From Pseudomonadota bacterium (GTDB taxonomy: Bacteria > Desulfobacterota > Desulfobulbia > Desulfobulbales > SURF-16), in NCBI GenBank assembly GCA_018816555.1, contig JAHIVT010000019.1, positions 1 to 56,962 of the forward strand: a stretch of DNA of 56,962 bases, read 5' to 3'. The notes under the pieces were generated by a model. The model ran no database searches. It had not been told where the DNA came from and saw nothing but the letters and a program-made list of their open reading frames with translations. Below are positions 32,591 to 42,889 of the stretch, one piece after another (the first letter of the stretch is position 1; the number at the start of each line of letters is the position of its first letter). Position numbers and translations under genes: made by a program.

Positions 32591-35278
32591 TCATGCTTTT
32601 GCCTCGGGTAAAATCTTCAGCGGCAGTCGGCAGATAATCCGGAGGCCACCGCCAGTTCGTTTTTCCGCCCTGATCTTGCCGCTGTGGGCTTCGATTATTC
32701 CTTTGCAGATGGAGAGTCCCAGTCCAGTACCGGACACTCCCCCCGGGGCCGGCACATGATAGAATTTTTCGAAAATCCGGCTGAGATCATGGTCGGGAAC
32801 CCCGCATCCGCGGTCACTTATCTCAATAAACAGCGACGTTCTGTCCGTGCGTACGCTGATATCCAGGGCGCTTCCGGCAGGCGAGAATTTCAGGCAGTTA
32901 TCCAGTATGTTGACCAGCACCTGGTTCATCAGGCCCATGTCCATGCTGACGAGAGGCAGGTTGGGCTGCAGGTCGATATGGACCGGTCTGCCGCTGAGGC
33001 GGGACTCGAGATGGGCAAGGGCGCAGCCGACCAGATCCTGGATGTCGCAGGGCTCCTCCTTTAATCTGATGACACCGGCCTCAAGACGGGTCATATCCAG
33101 CAGATTACCGACAAAACGGTTCAATCTGGCCGCTTCCTCGCAGGCTGTGGCGAGGAGTTCCTGGCTTGCCTTAACGTTCAGACGGCTCCCTTCATCATGC
33201 AGACTCGTAAGGATTCCTGTTATTGAGGCAAGGGGTGTGCGCAGATCATGGGAGATGGAATTGAGCAGGGCACGTTCCAGGTTTTCTCTGGTGAGAGCCA
33301 TCCTGGCCTGTTCGGCCTGATGTGAGAGTTGCACCCGCTCCAGGGCCATGACCGTCTGACTGGCAAATGCGTCCAGCAGAAGCCGGTGTTGCCGGGAAGT
33401 ATAATCTGCCTCTTTAGCCAGTTTTATTCCCAGAACTCCCATGGTGCTGGAGGACGTTTTCAGGGGCAGATAAAAATTGGTCGCAGAACCGAGTGTGGCG
33501 GTGCCGCGGCCGGCTGGCTGCCCGTTGCGAAAGGCCCATTCGGCCACCGCCTGTTCCTTGAGATCGGGTTTCAGCCCGTCACTGGTGTCCATGAGTTTGA
33601 GCTGTTCGCCGGCCGGGAGAAAAACCATGAGTTCCGCATTAAGGCTTTCTCCGGTGTTTTTGCGGAGAGCTCCGATGATGGTGGCGGTATCGGCAGCAGC
33701 CGCCAGATCACGGCTGAGATAATAGAGGCTGGCCGTCTCTCTTTCGCGGGTCCGTATTGCCTCAATGCGTTCCCGTCCCCTGGCCACCAGGGTGCTGATT
33801 ACCACTCCCACCGTGAAAAGCGAGAAAAACGTCAGCAGATATTCCGTGTCTTCAACGGCAAAAGTGAAGCGCGGCGGCACGAAAAAGAGATCAAAGGCGA
33901 GCACGCCCAAGAAGGCGGTGAGGATGGCCGGTTCCCGTCCGAGCCGGATCGACGCCAGCACGACCCCCAGGAGATAAATCATCACCATGTTGGTCGGCGA
34001 GAAGAAGGGCGTAAGCAGCAAACAGAGCAATGACGCCATGCAGACCAGGGCAACAGCCGCCAGATAGCCTTGCCAGAGCGTGCTTTTTCGCGGTTTCGGC
34101 AGCATCGCCTCGCTGGTTTCAGCGGTGCCGATACTGACCACATACACATCGATCTGTCCGCTGCACCTGATGATCTGATCGACAATCGGCGGCCGCAGAA
34201 ACTCCCGCCAGCGGGATTTGGCCGGTTTGCCCACCACTATTTTCGTGACATTATGATGGATGGCATAATCGACGAGCGCCTCGGAGACCGAGCTTGCCGT
34301 GATGGTTGTCACCTCTGCGCCCATACTTTCAGCCAGTCGCAGATCGTGCCAGATCCGTTCCCGGTTTTCCCGGGCGTATTTATCATCACTCGGGGATTCG
34401 ATGTACACGGCATGCCACGGCGCCTTCATTTCGCTGGCCAGCCGCCGGGTGACGCGCATGAGCCTTTCGCTGAACGGACTGCCGCTGATACAGACCAGCA
34501 GCCGTTCCGCCGCAGGCCACGGCCCGGGAATGGCGCGGGTTTCCATGTAGGCCCGCAGTTGATCATCGACGCGGATCGCCGCATGGCGGAGTGATAATTC
34601 GCGTAGCGCGATGAGGTTGCCGGGCTGGAAAAATTTTTCCATGGCCTGGGCCGCCTGCTCGGGAATGTAAACCTTGCCGTCGTGGAGCCGCTGCAGCAGC
34701 TCGTCCGGAGGGATGTCCACCAGGCGGATTTCTGCCGCCTGGTCAAGCAGCAGGTCAGGGATGGTTTCCCGTACGATGACCCCGGTGATCTGGGTGACAA
34801 TATCATTGACGCTTTCAAAGTGTTGAATGTTGACAGTGGTGTAGACGTCAATGCCGGCGTTCAGCAGTTCCTGCACGTCCTGCCAGCGCTTCTCATGCCG
34901 TGAACCTGGAGCGTTGGTGTGGGCTAGTTCGTCCACCAGGGCAAGCTGGGGCTGGCGTGCGAGCACCGCATCGATATCAGGTTCGGACAGCAGCATGCCC
35001 TGATAGGGAATATTCTTCCCGGGCATGATTTCCAGTCCCTCCAGCAGGGCATCGGTCTCCGGTCGGCCATGGGATTCCACATAGGCAGCCACCACATCCG
35101 CTCCCTCTTTTTTCATCTGCCGGGCCACGCTGAGCATGGCGTATGTCTTGCCGACCCCGGCGGCGTAGCCGAGAAAGATTTTCAGCCTGCCTTTGGCCGC
35201 CCTGTTTTCTTCGGCCTGGGCCAGTTTCAGCATGGCCTCCGGTGACGGCCGCCTTTCTTCGCCATTGGGTGTGTTCAT
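32591..35278 (-). CDS. kdpD: KdpD sensor histidine kinase
   Basis: 895 residues from the ATG at 35278, which overlaps kdpC by 4 bp; a longer frame adds 23 residues. The order is: an N-terminal KdpD domain with GYAAGVGKTYAMLSVAR (Walker A-like), a USP domain (LVCISGSPFSERLMR, KIVVGKPAKSRWRE), four membrane helices (DUF4118), GAF, HisKA NSISHDLRTPLASITGIL (phospho-His), and HATPase LVNILDNCLKFSPAG, ISDRGCGVPDHDL, GTGLGLSICKGIIEAH. It senses low potassium and can respond to c-di-AMP in other phyla. Confidence 0.96.
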   Translation of the reverse strand: MNTPNGEERRPSPEAMLKLAQAEENRAAKGRLKIFLGYAAGVGKTYAMLSVARQMKKEGADVVAAYVESHGRPETDALLEGLEIMPGKNIPYQGMLLSEPDIDAVLARQPQLALVDELAHTNAPGSRHEKRWQDVQELLNAGIDVYTTVNIQHFESVNDIVTQITGVIVRETIPDLLLDQAAEIRLVDIPPDELLQRLHDGKVYIPEQAAQAMEKFFQPGNLIALRELSLRHAAIRVDDQLRAYMETRAIPGPWPAAERLLVCISGSPFSERLMRVTRRLASEMKAPWHAVYIESPSDDKYARENRERIWHDLRLAESMGAEVTTITASSVSEALVDYAIHHNVTKIVVGKPAKSRWREFLRPPIVDQIIRCSGQIDVYVVSIGTAETSEAMLPKPRKSTLWQGYLAAVALVCMASLLCLLLTPFFSPTNMVMIYLLGVVLASIRLGREPAILTAFLGVLAFDLFFVPPRFTFAVEDTEYLLTFFSLFTVGVVISTLVARGRERIEAIRTRERETASLYYLSRDLAAAADTATIIGALRKNTGESLNAELMVFLPAGEQLKLMDTSDGLKPDLKEQAVAEWAFRNGQPAGRGTATLGSATNFYLPLKTSSSTMGVLGIKLAKEADYTSRQHRLLLDAFASQTVMALERVQLSHQAEQARMALTRENLERALLNSISHDLRTPLASITGILTSLHDEGSRLNVKASQELLATACEEAARLNRFVGNLLDMTRLEAGVIRLKEEPCDIQDLVGCALAHLESRLSGRPVHIDLQPNLPLVSMDMGLMNQVLVNILDNCLKFSPAGSALDISVRTDRTSLFIEISDRGCGVPDHDLSRIFEKFYHVPAPGGVSGTGLGLSICKGIIEAHSGKIRAEKRTGGGLRIICRLPLKILPEAKA

Positions 35279-35844
35279 GGGGCCAGGTTGTCCAGAGCCA
35301 GGTTCAGTGCCAGAACGTTGACCCGTGGTTCGCCGAGGATGCCCCACTGGCGGTCCTCAACATGGGTGGTTACGATCTGTTGTAATTCAATTTCGCTGAT
35401 GCCGCGAGCCTTGGCAATCCGGGGAATCTGCGCCAGGGCGGCATCCGGGCTGATATGGGGGTCAAGGCTGCTGGCCGAGGCAAGTACCAGGTCGGATGGG
35501 ATGGGCAAAACAATGCCGGTCGCATGAAATTTCCTGACCCGATTCTCCACCAGCTTGAGAAAGGAGGAATTGGTCGGGCCAAGGTTGCTGCCGCCAGAGG
35601 CGAGGGGATTATAACTGTGCCCGCCGGTTGCCGAGGGGCGCGGCCAGAAATAGTGGTCCGCGGAAAAGGGTTGACCGATCAGCGACGAGCCGATTGGCCG
35701 ACCATTTTTGTCGGCAATGAGACTGCCGGCCGCCAGCCTAGGGAAAAAGAGCTGTGCGCAGCCGGTAACCATCGCGGGATAGACACCTCCCAGCAGGAAG
35801 GTGAAAACAAAAAAGAGCAGTATGGCTGACTGGATATTTTTCAT
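35275..35844 (-). CDS. kdpC: Potassium-transporting ATPase KdpC subunit
   Basis: 189 residues. One N-terminal membrane helix (SAILLFFVFTFLLGGVYPAM) is followed by the KdpC periplasmic domain: GSSLIGQPFSADHYFWPRPS, YNPLASGGSNLGPTN, SSLDPHISPDAALAQIPRIA. KdpC helps the complex bind ATP and stay assembled. It is 23 bp after kdpB and coupled to kdpD. Confidence 0.95.
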   Translation of the reverse strand: MKNIQSAILLFFVFTFLLGGVYPAMVTGCAQLFFPRLAAGSLIADKNGRPIGSSLIGQPFSADHYFWPRPSATGGHSYNPLASGGSNLGPTNSSFLKLVENRVRKFHATGIVLPIPSDLVLASASSLDPHISPDAALAQIPRIAKARGISEIELQQIVTTHVEDRQWGILGEPRVNVLALNLALDNLAP

Positions 35845-35867
35845 GACCTTATTCCCGATTACCTCTA

Positions 35868-37934
35868 TTAAATGAAAATTGTGATCAGCATGTCAATCGC
35901 CTTGATGCCGGCAAAGGGAACAATCATTCCTCCTGCCCCGTAGATCAGCAGGTTGTGTATCAGCATCTTCTCGGCAGGCATGGGACGGTATCTGGTTCCT
36001 TTGAGGGCCAGGGGGATCAGCAGCGGAATGATGAGGGCATTGAAGATGACCGCCGACAGGATGGCGCTCTGTGGACTGGCCAACTGCATGATGTTGAGGG
36101 CGGCCAGTTGGGGGTAGATGGTGATCAGCGCCGCAGGGATAATGGCGAAGTACTTGGCCACATCATTGGAGATGCTGAAGGTGGTCAGATTGCCGCGGGT
36201 CATCAGGATCTGTTTGCCGATTTCCACGATATCCAGCAGTTTGGTGGGATTGCTGTCGAGATCAATGATGTTTGCCGCTTCCCGGGCCGGCTGGGTGCCG
36301 GTGTTCATGGCCACTGCCACGTCAGCCTGGGCCAGGGCCGGGGCGTCATTGGTGCCGTCACCGGTCATGGCCACCATGTAGCCTGCCTGCTGGTTTTCGC
36401 GGATTAGCCGCAGTTTGTCCTCGGGTTTTGCCTGGGCCAGGAAATCATCCACCTGCGCTTCAGCGGCAATGGCGGCTGCCGTATGGGGATTGTCGCCGGT
36501 GATCATGACCGTTCTGATGCCCATGCTGCGCAGCTGTTGAAACCGTTCCTGAATGCCTCCCTTGAGGATGTCTTTGAGGTTGATGACCCCCAGTATGTCA
36601 GCTTCACAGCAGACCACCAGCGGTGTTCCCCCGCTCCTGGCGATCTTGTGTGCCTGCTCTTCAAGGTCGCTTGGCGGCTGGCCGCCAAGTTCCTGCACAA
36701 AGACGACAATGGAGTCTGTCGCCCCCTTGCGGTAACGCATTCCAGCCATATCCGTCCCGGAGAGACGTGTTTCGGCGCTGAAGGGCACATTTCCCGCCCC
36801 GTCGGGCAGCTTGTCCAGCCGCAGATGATAACGTTGTTTGGCAAGCACGACAATGCTCCGGCCCTCCGGCGTCTCGTCGGCCAGCGAGGCGATCAAGGCA
36901 ACCCTGATCAGTTCTTCTTCCGTGTGGCTGCCGACCGGAATAAAGTCAACGGCCTCCCGGTTGCCGAGGGTGATGGTGCCGGTCTTGTCGAGCAGCAGCA
37001 CATTGACATCGCCTGCCGCTTCAATGGCCCTGCCAGACAGGGCTATGACGTTTTTTTGGAAGAGCCGGTCCATGCCGGCGATGCCGATGGCCGGCAGCAG
37101 GGCGGCAATGGTGGTGGGCGCAAGACAGACGAAAAGGGCGACAAGCACAGTCAGCGATACCGGCGTACCCTGGCCGGCGGCCTTGACGCTGTATATGGAA
37201 AGGGGGCTGAGATTCATCACCACCAGAAGAAAGACAAAGGTGAGCGCGATCAGCAGCACCTCCAGGGCGATTTCATTTGGGGTCTTGCGACGTTTTGCCC
37301 CTTCCACCATGCCGATCATCCGGTCGAGAAAGGTTTCGCCGGGGTTGGCGGTGATGCGCACCACAATGGAACCGGAAATGACCGTGGTGCCGCCGGTGAC
37401 GGCGCTGCGGTCTCCCCCGGATTCGCGCACCACCGGTGCTGATTCGCCGGTAACGGCTGCTTCGTTGACCAGCGCGGCGCCGGAAACCACCTCGCCGTCG
37501 CCGGCAATCAGTTCACCGGATTCAATCAGGATATGGTCATCCCGGCGGAGAAGATTTGCGGCAATCACTTCATGTGAGGCTCTGTCCCCGGGCGAGACAA
37601 GCCGTCTGGCCTGCACCTCGGTCCGGGTCTTTCTAAGGGAGGCGGCGCGTGCTTTGCCCCGGCCCTCGGCCAGAGACTCGGCAAAGGTGCCGAAAAATAC
37701 CGTGAGCCAGAGCCAGAGGGAGATAAGCCCGCTGAACCAGATCTGGATATTGTTTCCCGTTGTCAGGTCGAGCAGGAAGTTAACCGAAGTGATGCAGCCG
37801 CCCACCTCCACCAGGAACATGACGGGACTGCGCCACAGGGTGCGGGGGTCGAGTTTTTTTATCGCCTCCAATACGGCAGGACGCAGAATCGTTGGGGCAA
37901 AAATTGACAGAGGCGGCTGGATGTGTTTTGTCAT
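35868..37934 (-). CDS. kdpB: Potassium-transporting ATPase KdpB (catalytic P-type ATPase)
   Basis: 688 residues. P-type ATPase motifs: the phosphorylation site [13 protein letters not shown], actuator-domain [11 protein letters not shown], the hinge [20 protein letters not shown], and the family [22 protein letters not shown]. KdpB hydrolyses ATP to drive K+ through KdpA. Its length fits the family. It begins 2 bp after kdpA. Confidence 0.97.
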   Translation of the reverse strand: MTKHIQPPLSIFAPTILRPAVLEAIKKLDPRTLWRSPVMFLVEVGGCITSVNFLLDLTTGNNIQIWFSGLISLWLWLTVFFGTFAESLAEGRGKARAASLRKTRTEVQARRLVSPGDRASHEVIAANLLRRDDHILIESGELIAGDGEVVSGAALVNEAAVTGESAPVVRESGGDRSAVTGGTTVISGSIVVRITANPGETFLDRMIGMVEGAKRRKTPNEIALEVLLIALTFVFLLVVMNLSPLSIYSVKAAGQGTPVSLTVLVALFVCLAPTTIAALLPAIGIAGMDRLFQKNVIALSGRAIEAAGDVNVLLLDKTGTITLGNREAVDFIPVGSHTEEELIRVALIASLADETPEGRSIVVLAKQRYHLRLDKLPDGAGNVPFSAETRLSGTDMAGMRYRKGATDSIVVFVQELGGQPPSDLEEQAHKIARSGGTPLVVCCEADILGVINLKDILKGGIQERFQQLRSMGIRTVMITGDNPHTAAAIAAEAQVDDFLAQAKPEDKLRLIRENQQAGYMVAMTGDGTNDAPALAQADVAVAMNTGTQPAREAANIIDLDSNPTKLLDIVEIGKQILMTRGNLTTFSISNDVAKYFAIIPAALITIYPQLAALNIMQLASPQSAILSAVIFNALIIPLLIPLALKGTRYRPMPAEKMLIHNLLIYGAGGMIVPFAGIKAIDMLITIFI

Positions 37935-37936
37935 GA

Positions 37937-39718
37937 CTATCTTCCTCCGGCCATGGTCAGATATTCAGCCAGCGGTCCCAGGGCCAGGGCGGGAAAAAAT
38001 GTCAGTGCGCCGATAATGACAATGACTACAACGAGCCACAGGGTGAAGATGGATGTGTCCGTAGGCAAGGTCCCCAGACCCTGGGGGACATATTTTTTTT
38101 CTGCCAGGGCACCGGCCATGGCGAGCATCGCCATGGCCGGCACATAACGTCCGAAAAGCATGGCAGTTGAGGTCATCAGCCGGTAGAAGGGAGTTGCGGC
38201 GTCAAGGCCGGCAAAAGCACTGCCGTTGTTGTTGGCAGTGGAGGCAAAAGCATAAAGCACCTCTGAGAGACCGTGGGCCCCGGGATTGGCCATGGAAGAC
38301 AGTCCTGCCGGCAGCAGCAGGGCGGCAGCGACGAAGACGAGAACAATGGTGCCGGCGGTCAGCACGGTGACAACCGACAGCCACATCTCACGTACTTCAA
38401 GTTTTTTGCCCAGATATTCCGGCGAACGACCGATCATCAGGCCCGCGACAAAGACAGCTATGACCACAAAGGCCAGCATGGTGTAGAGTCCGGAGCCGAC
38501 ACCGCCGAAAACCACTTCCCCCAGCAGCATCAGAATCATCGGTATCATGCCGCCGATGGGGGTGAGCGAATCGTGCATGGCATTCACCGCCCCGCAGGAA
38601 GTGGCGGTGGTGAGGGCGGCAAACAGGACCGAGCCGCCCACGCCGAAGCGCACCTCCTTGCCCTCCAGGTAGGGTCCTGCTGCCCCCATTTTCTGCACCA
38701 GGGGATTGCCGGTGATTTCCGCCCAGTACATGGCGGCCACAGCAGTCACCAGCAGGATCAGCATGGCCAGAAACAGGGTTTTGCCCTGACCTGGATTGCC
38801 CGTCATATGGCCGAAGGTGAAGGTGAGGCCGGCGGGGATCAGCAGAATCAGCAGGCCTTCAATAAAATTGCTGAGGGGTGTCGGATTCTCGTAAGGATGC
38901 GCGGAGTTGGCATTGAAAAATCCGCCGCCATTGGTTCCCAGTTCCTTGATTGCCTCCTGGGAGGCAACCGGCCCCATGGGAATGACCTGGTCCCGGACGA
39001 TGAGGCCCCCTGCTGTTGCCTTGCCGCCTTGGTCAATGCCCTGTCCACTTTGCCCGGCAGGTTGCAGCCCTTCCAGGTGCAAGGGCTGCAGCAGGGCCAC
39101 GCTTCTGTATGGGCTGAAATTCTGAATGACCCCCTGGGAGACCAGAAAAATCGAGATGAGCAGCGACAACGGCAGCAGGATGTACAGGATGCCCCTGGTC
39201 AGATCAGTCCAGAAATTACCGATTCCTTTCGTGTTTTTCCGGGTGAAGCCGCGGATAAGGGCGATTGCCACAGCCATGCCGGTGGCCGCGGAGACAAAGT
39301 TGTGCACCGTAAATCCTGCCATCTGAGTGAAGTAACTGGCTCCCGTTTCACCGGCATATGACTGCCAGTTGGTATTGGTCGTGAAACTGACGGCTGTATT
39401 CAGGGCCATGGTCCAGGAGGCGTTTGGAATCTCCCCGGGGTTGAGCGGCAGCATCCCCTGGCTGAGCAGCATGATCAAAAGTGCCAGAAAAAATATGCCG
39501 TTGCAGAGAAGCAGGGCCCCGGCGTATTGCCGCCAGTCCATTTCCTCTCCGCTGATCCGGCTGACCCGGTAGATCAGTTTTTCGACAGGGGTCAGGACAG
39601 GAGTCAGAAAGGTTCGTTCCCCTTGATAGGTTTTTGCCATGAAGAGGCCGAATGGTCTGGCAAGCAGGAAAACAGTCGCCAGGTAGGCCAGAAATTCGAG
39701 AACATCAAGGTAGATCAT
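37937..39718 (-). CDS. kdpA: Potassium-transporting ATPase KdpA (K+ channel-like subunit)
   Basis: 593 residues with about ten membrane helices. Selectivity-filter segments are recognisable: [51 protein letters not shown], and [14 protein letters not shown]. KdpA binds K+ with micromolar affinity. It leads the minus-strand kdpABCDE operon. The 29-residue kdpF that often precedes kdpA is not seen upstream. Confidence 0.97.
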   Translation of the reverse strand: MIYLDVLEFLAYLATVFLLARPFGLFMAKTYQGERTFLTPVLTPVEKLIYRVSRISGEEMDWRQYAGALLLCNGIFFLALLIMLLSQGMLPLNPGEIPNASWTMALNTAVSFTTNTNWQSYAGETGASYFTQMAGFTVHNFVSAATGMAVAIALIRGFTRKNTKGIGNFWTDLTRGILYILLPLSLLISIFLVSQGVIQNFSPYRSVALLQPLHLEGLQPAGQSGQGIDQGGKATAGGLIVRDQVIPMGPVASQEAIKELGTNGGGFFNANSAHPYENPTPLSNFIEGLLILLIPAGLTFTFGHMTGNPGQGKTLFLAMLILLVTAVAAMYWAEITGNPLVQKMGAAGPYLEGKEVRFGVGGSVLFAALTTATSCGAVNAMHDSLTPIGGMIPMILMLLGEVVFGGVGSGLYTMLAFVVIAVFVAGLMIGRSPEYLGKKLEVREMWLSVVTVLTAGTIVLVFVAAALLLPAGLSSMANPGAHGLSEVLYAFASTANNNGSAFAGLDAATPFYRLMTSTAMLFGRYVPAMAMLAMAGALAEKKYVPQGLGTLPTDTSIFTLWLVVVIVIIGALTFFPALALGPLAEYLTMAGGR

Positions 39719-40097
39719 GGGGGGAGCTCCTCTTTGGCGCTCTGTGGCGGGTAGGTCTTCCTCATCCTGGGTAAGAGTGGATGGTGGGAGGATTTTTCAA
39801 GGTACTCATTATGTTATTTATACAATTAATATAATTGCAAGGATATAAAAATGGTCTCAAGATAGGTGATGAATGCATCAAGAAAATATCAAGATCCGTA
39901 CAACAAAGGAAACAAGGAATGGGGATGAACGCGGAATATGACCGGTTTGTTCCATAATTGCCCGAAAGCTAAAAGCTTGTTATTTTCCTGTCTTTGTCGC
40001 TGCGTTGTCTTCCGAATTTCAGTTTGACATCAAATCTCCATTTCCATACAGTATAAGTCTGCCGTGAAATTTTCTAACTATTTAACTGGGTGGGATA
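39719..40097. other. 379-bp divergent intergenic region (kdpA / chemoreceptor)
   Basis: It holds the MCP promoter (40024-40052) and an AT-rich tract at about 39810-39860 that probably includes the kdp promoter, although no clear -35/-10 pair is present. GATTTTTCAAGGTACT near 39787 resembles one end of the rpsB-tsf palindrome. I see no small hydrophobic kdpF-like frame on the minus strand. Confidence 0.5.
40024..40052 (+). promoter_or_regulatory. Sigma-70 promoter of the chemoreceptor gene
   Basis: Perfect -35 TTGACA (40024-40029), a 17-bp spacer and -10 TACAGT (40047-40052), 45 bp before the ATG at 40098. No sigma-28 type box is evident, so this receptor may not be under flagellar class III control. 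Confidence 0.55.
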
Positions 40098-42461
40098 ATG
40101 TTTGAGAATGTAAGGATCCGCACAAAGCTCATTCTGACCTTTCTGGCTGTTGCCGGGCTGTCGGCAATCTCTATCTGGCTTACCCTGGTAAGCGTTATCA
40201 GCAGCGATGGCCGTAAGGATATTGCCGATTTTGAAAAACGGGAGATGAGCCGGATTAAAACTGATCTACAGGATTACGTGAATATCGCCTGGCAGATTGC
40301 CGATCAGAATCTGCGGGCAGCCCAAAATAAGGAGCACCTCCAGAAAGTCTATGGGCCAAAGCTTGCCAGCGTCATTGATATGGTCGACTCCATTGTGCAG
40401 CAGGCCATAAAGGACGCGGCAAGCGGCAGGATGACCACTGATGAGGCAAAAAACTTTGTCAAAGAGGAAATCCGTAAATTACGCTACGACAACGGCACCG
40501 GCTATATTTTCATCATTGATGATCAGCTTCCCGTGCCCAGGGCCATTCTCCATCCCCTGCAGCCAAACCTGGAAGGCAAGATTCTCGATGCCCCGGAATA
40601 TAACTGCGCCCTCGGGCTGAATAAAAACCTTTTTGTTGCCATGGTGGAAGTCTGCCGCAGTGCCGGCGCGGGCTTTGTCGATTATCTGTGGCCGAAACCG
40701 GGCAAAGAGGGAGCCCAGCCGAAACTCTCGTATTGCCGGCTGGTCAAGGAGTGGGGCTGGATCCTCAGCACCGGGATCTATGTGGATGACGCCATCGCCG
40801 ATGCCGTTGCCCAGACCAAGGAAGATATCCGCAAAATCCGTTATGGCAACGGAGCCGGCTATCTGTGGATCAATGATACGGGAAAACCGTTGCCGAAAAT
40901 GGTGATGCATCCCCTGCAGCCCGAACTTGAGGGCAAGGTGCTGGATGACCAGAAATTTAATACCACCCTCGGCGGGAAAGAGAATTTTTTTAAGGCCATG
41001 GTTGATGTCTGCAACGAGGCCGGTGAAGGTTTCGTCGATTATACCTTTGATAAACAGGACGCGGACGGCACAAATCGGCAGCAGGACAAGCTCTCTTTTG
41101 TTCGGCTTTTCAAACCTCTGAATTGGGTGATCGGCACCGGGGTCTATCTGGATGAGGTGCAGAAAACCCTGGCGGAGAAAAATGAGGCACAGAGACAGCA
41201 GCAACGGGTTCTGCTCGTTAAATTATCGCTTGTTTTTGTTGTCATCGGTGTGCTGGCCCTGGCCCTCTTCTGGATAATCAGCAATCGCATCGCTCTGCCC
41301 CTGCAGAAATGCGCGGCATTCTGCGGGAAGCTCGGCCTCGGTGATCTGGGTGAGCGGCTTGAGGTGAAGTTGTCTGCAGGAGCCAGTGGGAAAAAATCAG
41401 GCGATGAAGTCGCCGCCATTGCCCTGGCCTTGAACTCTCTGCGTGACAGTCTCAAGGAAAAGGTAGACATGGCGGAAAAGATTGCTGACGGTGATCTGCA
41501 GAACGAGCTTCATGTTGCCTCGGACAAGGACATGCTCAGCATTTCTTTGAACCGGATGATCGCCAATCTGCGTGAGCTGCTTGCCGAGATTCGGGAAACG
41601 GCTGATGTGGTGTCCTCCTCCTCCCATGAAATGACGGCCATTACGACCGAACTTGCCGCCGGAGCGGAAGAGACCAGTGTGCAGGCAAATGCCGTGGCCG
41701 GTGCCACGGAAGAGATCAATGTCAATGCCAGCAGTGTGTCAACCACTTTTGGTCAGGTGGCGTCAAATGTGGCCGGGGTTGCCCAGGCCACCGAAAACAT
41801 GAATAAGGGCATTGCCCAGATCAACAGCAAGGCTGAGGAAGGGGCGCGCGTCACGGATACTGCCTACCAGAAGGCTCAAAAGGCCAACACCACAATCCAG
41901 AATCTGGTGACGGCTGCGGCGGAGATTGATAAAGTCACCAAAACAATTGGTGAGATCACGGAACAGACCAAGCTGCTTGCCTTAAATGCCACTATTGAAG
42001 CCGCTCGGGCCGGTGAGGCCGGCAAGGGATTTGCCGTGGTGGCCAACGAGGTGAAGGAGCTTGCCCTGCAGAGCGCCGGGGCCGCGGATAATATCTCCTC
42101 CAGTATCCGGGAGGTGCAGAAAAGCATCGGTGAGGCGGTGACGGCCATGACGGAGGTGGCTCTCATCATTAAAGAGGTGAATGATTCCTCCACCGCGATT
42201 TCCGGCTCCATCCAGGAGCAGGGCAATATTACCTCGCAGATTGCCGGTCAGATCGCCGATTCCAATGCCAGTATTCTTGATATCAACAGGGCCATGGAAG
42301 AGTTGTCCCTGGGTATCCGGGAGGTTTCCTCAAATATCCAGGGGGTAAGCCAGGTGGCCCAGGACAGCGGCAAGGGGGTTCAACAGTTGAGCCAGGCCGC
42401 CGGCGATCTGTCCAGGCTGGCAACCAGACTGCAGACCCTGGTGCACAAATTCAGGCTGTAA
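40098..42461 (+). CDS. Methyl-accepting chemotaxis protein with duplicated Cache_2-type sensor
   Basis: 787 residues. TM1 at about 10-32. The periplasmic part holds two homologous Cache units, each with RKLRYDNGTGYIFIID or RKIRYGNGAGYLWIND, HPLQPxLEGK, AGxGFVDY and W-x-L/I-x-TGxYxD, so it is a duplicated Cache_2/sCache design. TM2 is at about 374-396, then HAMP, then the cytoplasmic hairpin with the trimer-contact LLALNATIEAARAGEAGKG followed by FAVVANEVKELA. No C-terminal CheR-tethering pentapeptide. Cache_2 receptors often sense carboxylates. No cheA or cheW lies nearby. Confidence 0.93.
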   Translation: MFENVRIRTKLILTFLAVAGLSAISIWLTLVSVISSDGRKDIADFEKREMSRIKTDLQDYVNIAWQIADQNLRAAQNKEHLQKVYGPKLASVIDMVDSIVQQAIKDAASGRMTTDEAKNFVKEEIRKLRYDNGTGYIFIIDDQLPVPRAILHPLQPNLEGKILDAPEYNCALGLNKNLFVAMVEVCRSAGAGFVDYLWPKPGKEGAQPKLSYCRLVKEWGWILSTGIYVDDAIADAVAQTKEDIRKIRYGNGAGYLWINDTGKPLPKMVMHPLQPELEGKVLDDQKFNTTLGGKENFFKAMVDVCNEAGEGFVDYTFDKQDADGTNRQQDKLSFVRLFKPLNWVIGTGVYLDEVQKTLAEKNEAQRQQQRVLLVKLSLVFVVIGVLALALFWIISNRIALPLQKCAAFCGKLGLGDLGERLEVKLSAGASGKKSGDEVAAIALALNSLRDSLKEKVDMAEKIADGDLQNELHVASDKDMLSISLNRMIANLRELLAEIRETADVVSSSSHEMTAITTELAAGAEETSVQANAVAGATEEINVNASSVSTTFGQVASNVAGVAQATENMNKGIAQINSKAEEGARVTDTAYQKAQKANTTIQNLVTAAAEIDKVTKTIGEITEQTKLLALNATIEAARAGEAGKGFAVVANEVKELALQSAGAADNISSSIREVQKSIGEAVTAMTEVALIIKEVNDSSTAISGSIQEQGNITSQIAGQIADSNASILDINRAMEELSLGIREVSSNIQGVSQVAQDSGKGVQQLSQAAGDLSRLATRLQTLVHKFRL

Positions 42462-42516
42462 AGTCTACTTTTATAATTTCTAAGTCAATGTCGTTAACTT
42501 AAGAGCGAGCTGCAGA

Positions 42517-42563
42517 GGGGACTGAATTTTTTTCGCGGTTTTGGCGAAAATCATTCAGTCCCC
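42517..42563. terminator. Long hairpin downstream of the chemoreceptor gene
   Basis: GGGGACTGAAT (42517-42527) pairs exactly with ATTCAGTCCCC (42553-42563), with a nested TTTTCGC/GGCGAAAA pair inside, so almost the whole 47 bp can be double-stranded. No T run follows on the plus strand, so it may be a 3'-end stabiliser or dispersed repeat rather than a classical terminator. Confidence 0.6.
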
Positions 42564-42889
42564 GGCTTTGCTGTCAACTTAAACACCTGCAGACTATCCA
42601 CCTGAGTCGTTACGCTTGTTTTACCCTTCTCGGTCCATTGATCGCCGCACGGGTCAATAAACTGATCTGCCCCGCAGTTTCCACTCGTCCTGTTCATATT
42701 CCCGTCATAATCATCGGAAAGGGATTGATTTCAATGAAAGGTTAGGTTATTTATCAATAATCATTGGAAGATCCGATGGATAGTTGCGGAAGTTCTCTGT
42801 ATGACGAAGCAATTCGTGAAGATCGGTTGACAATGTGGCGACAAATCCTTTCACAGCGTAAGACAGACCAATACCTGAAGGAGAAAACC
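42564..42889. other. Gap upstream of the nucleotidase-cytochrome gene
   Basis: No second gene is convincing here. The downstream frame stays open back to 42764, but codons before 42890 lack a ribosome site and would place the signal peptide internally, so I treat them as untranslated. A TTGACA at 42827 has no -10 at the right distance. CAGACTATCCACCT near 42589 resembles CAGACTATCGACCT upstream of the CheB-CheR gene; its meaning is unclear. Confidence 0.4.
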
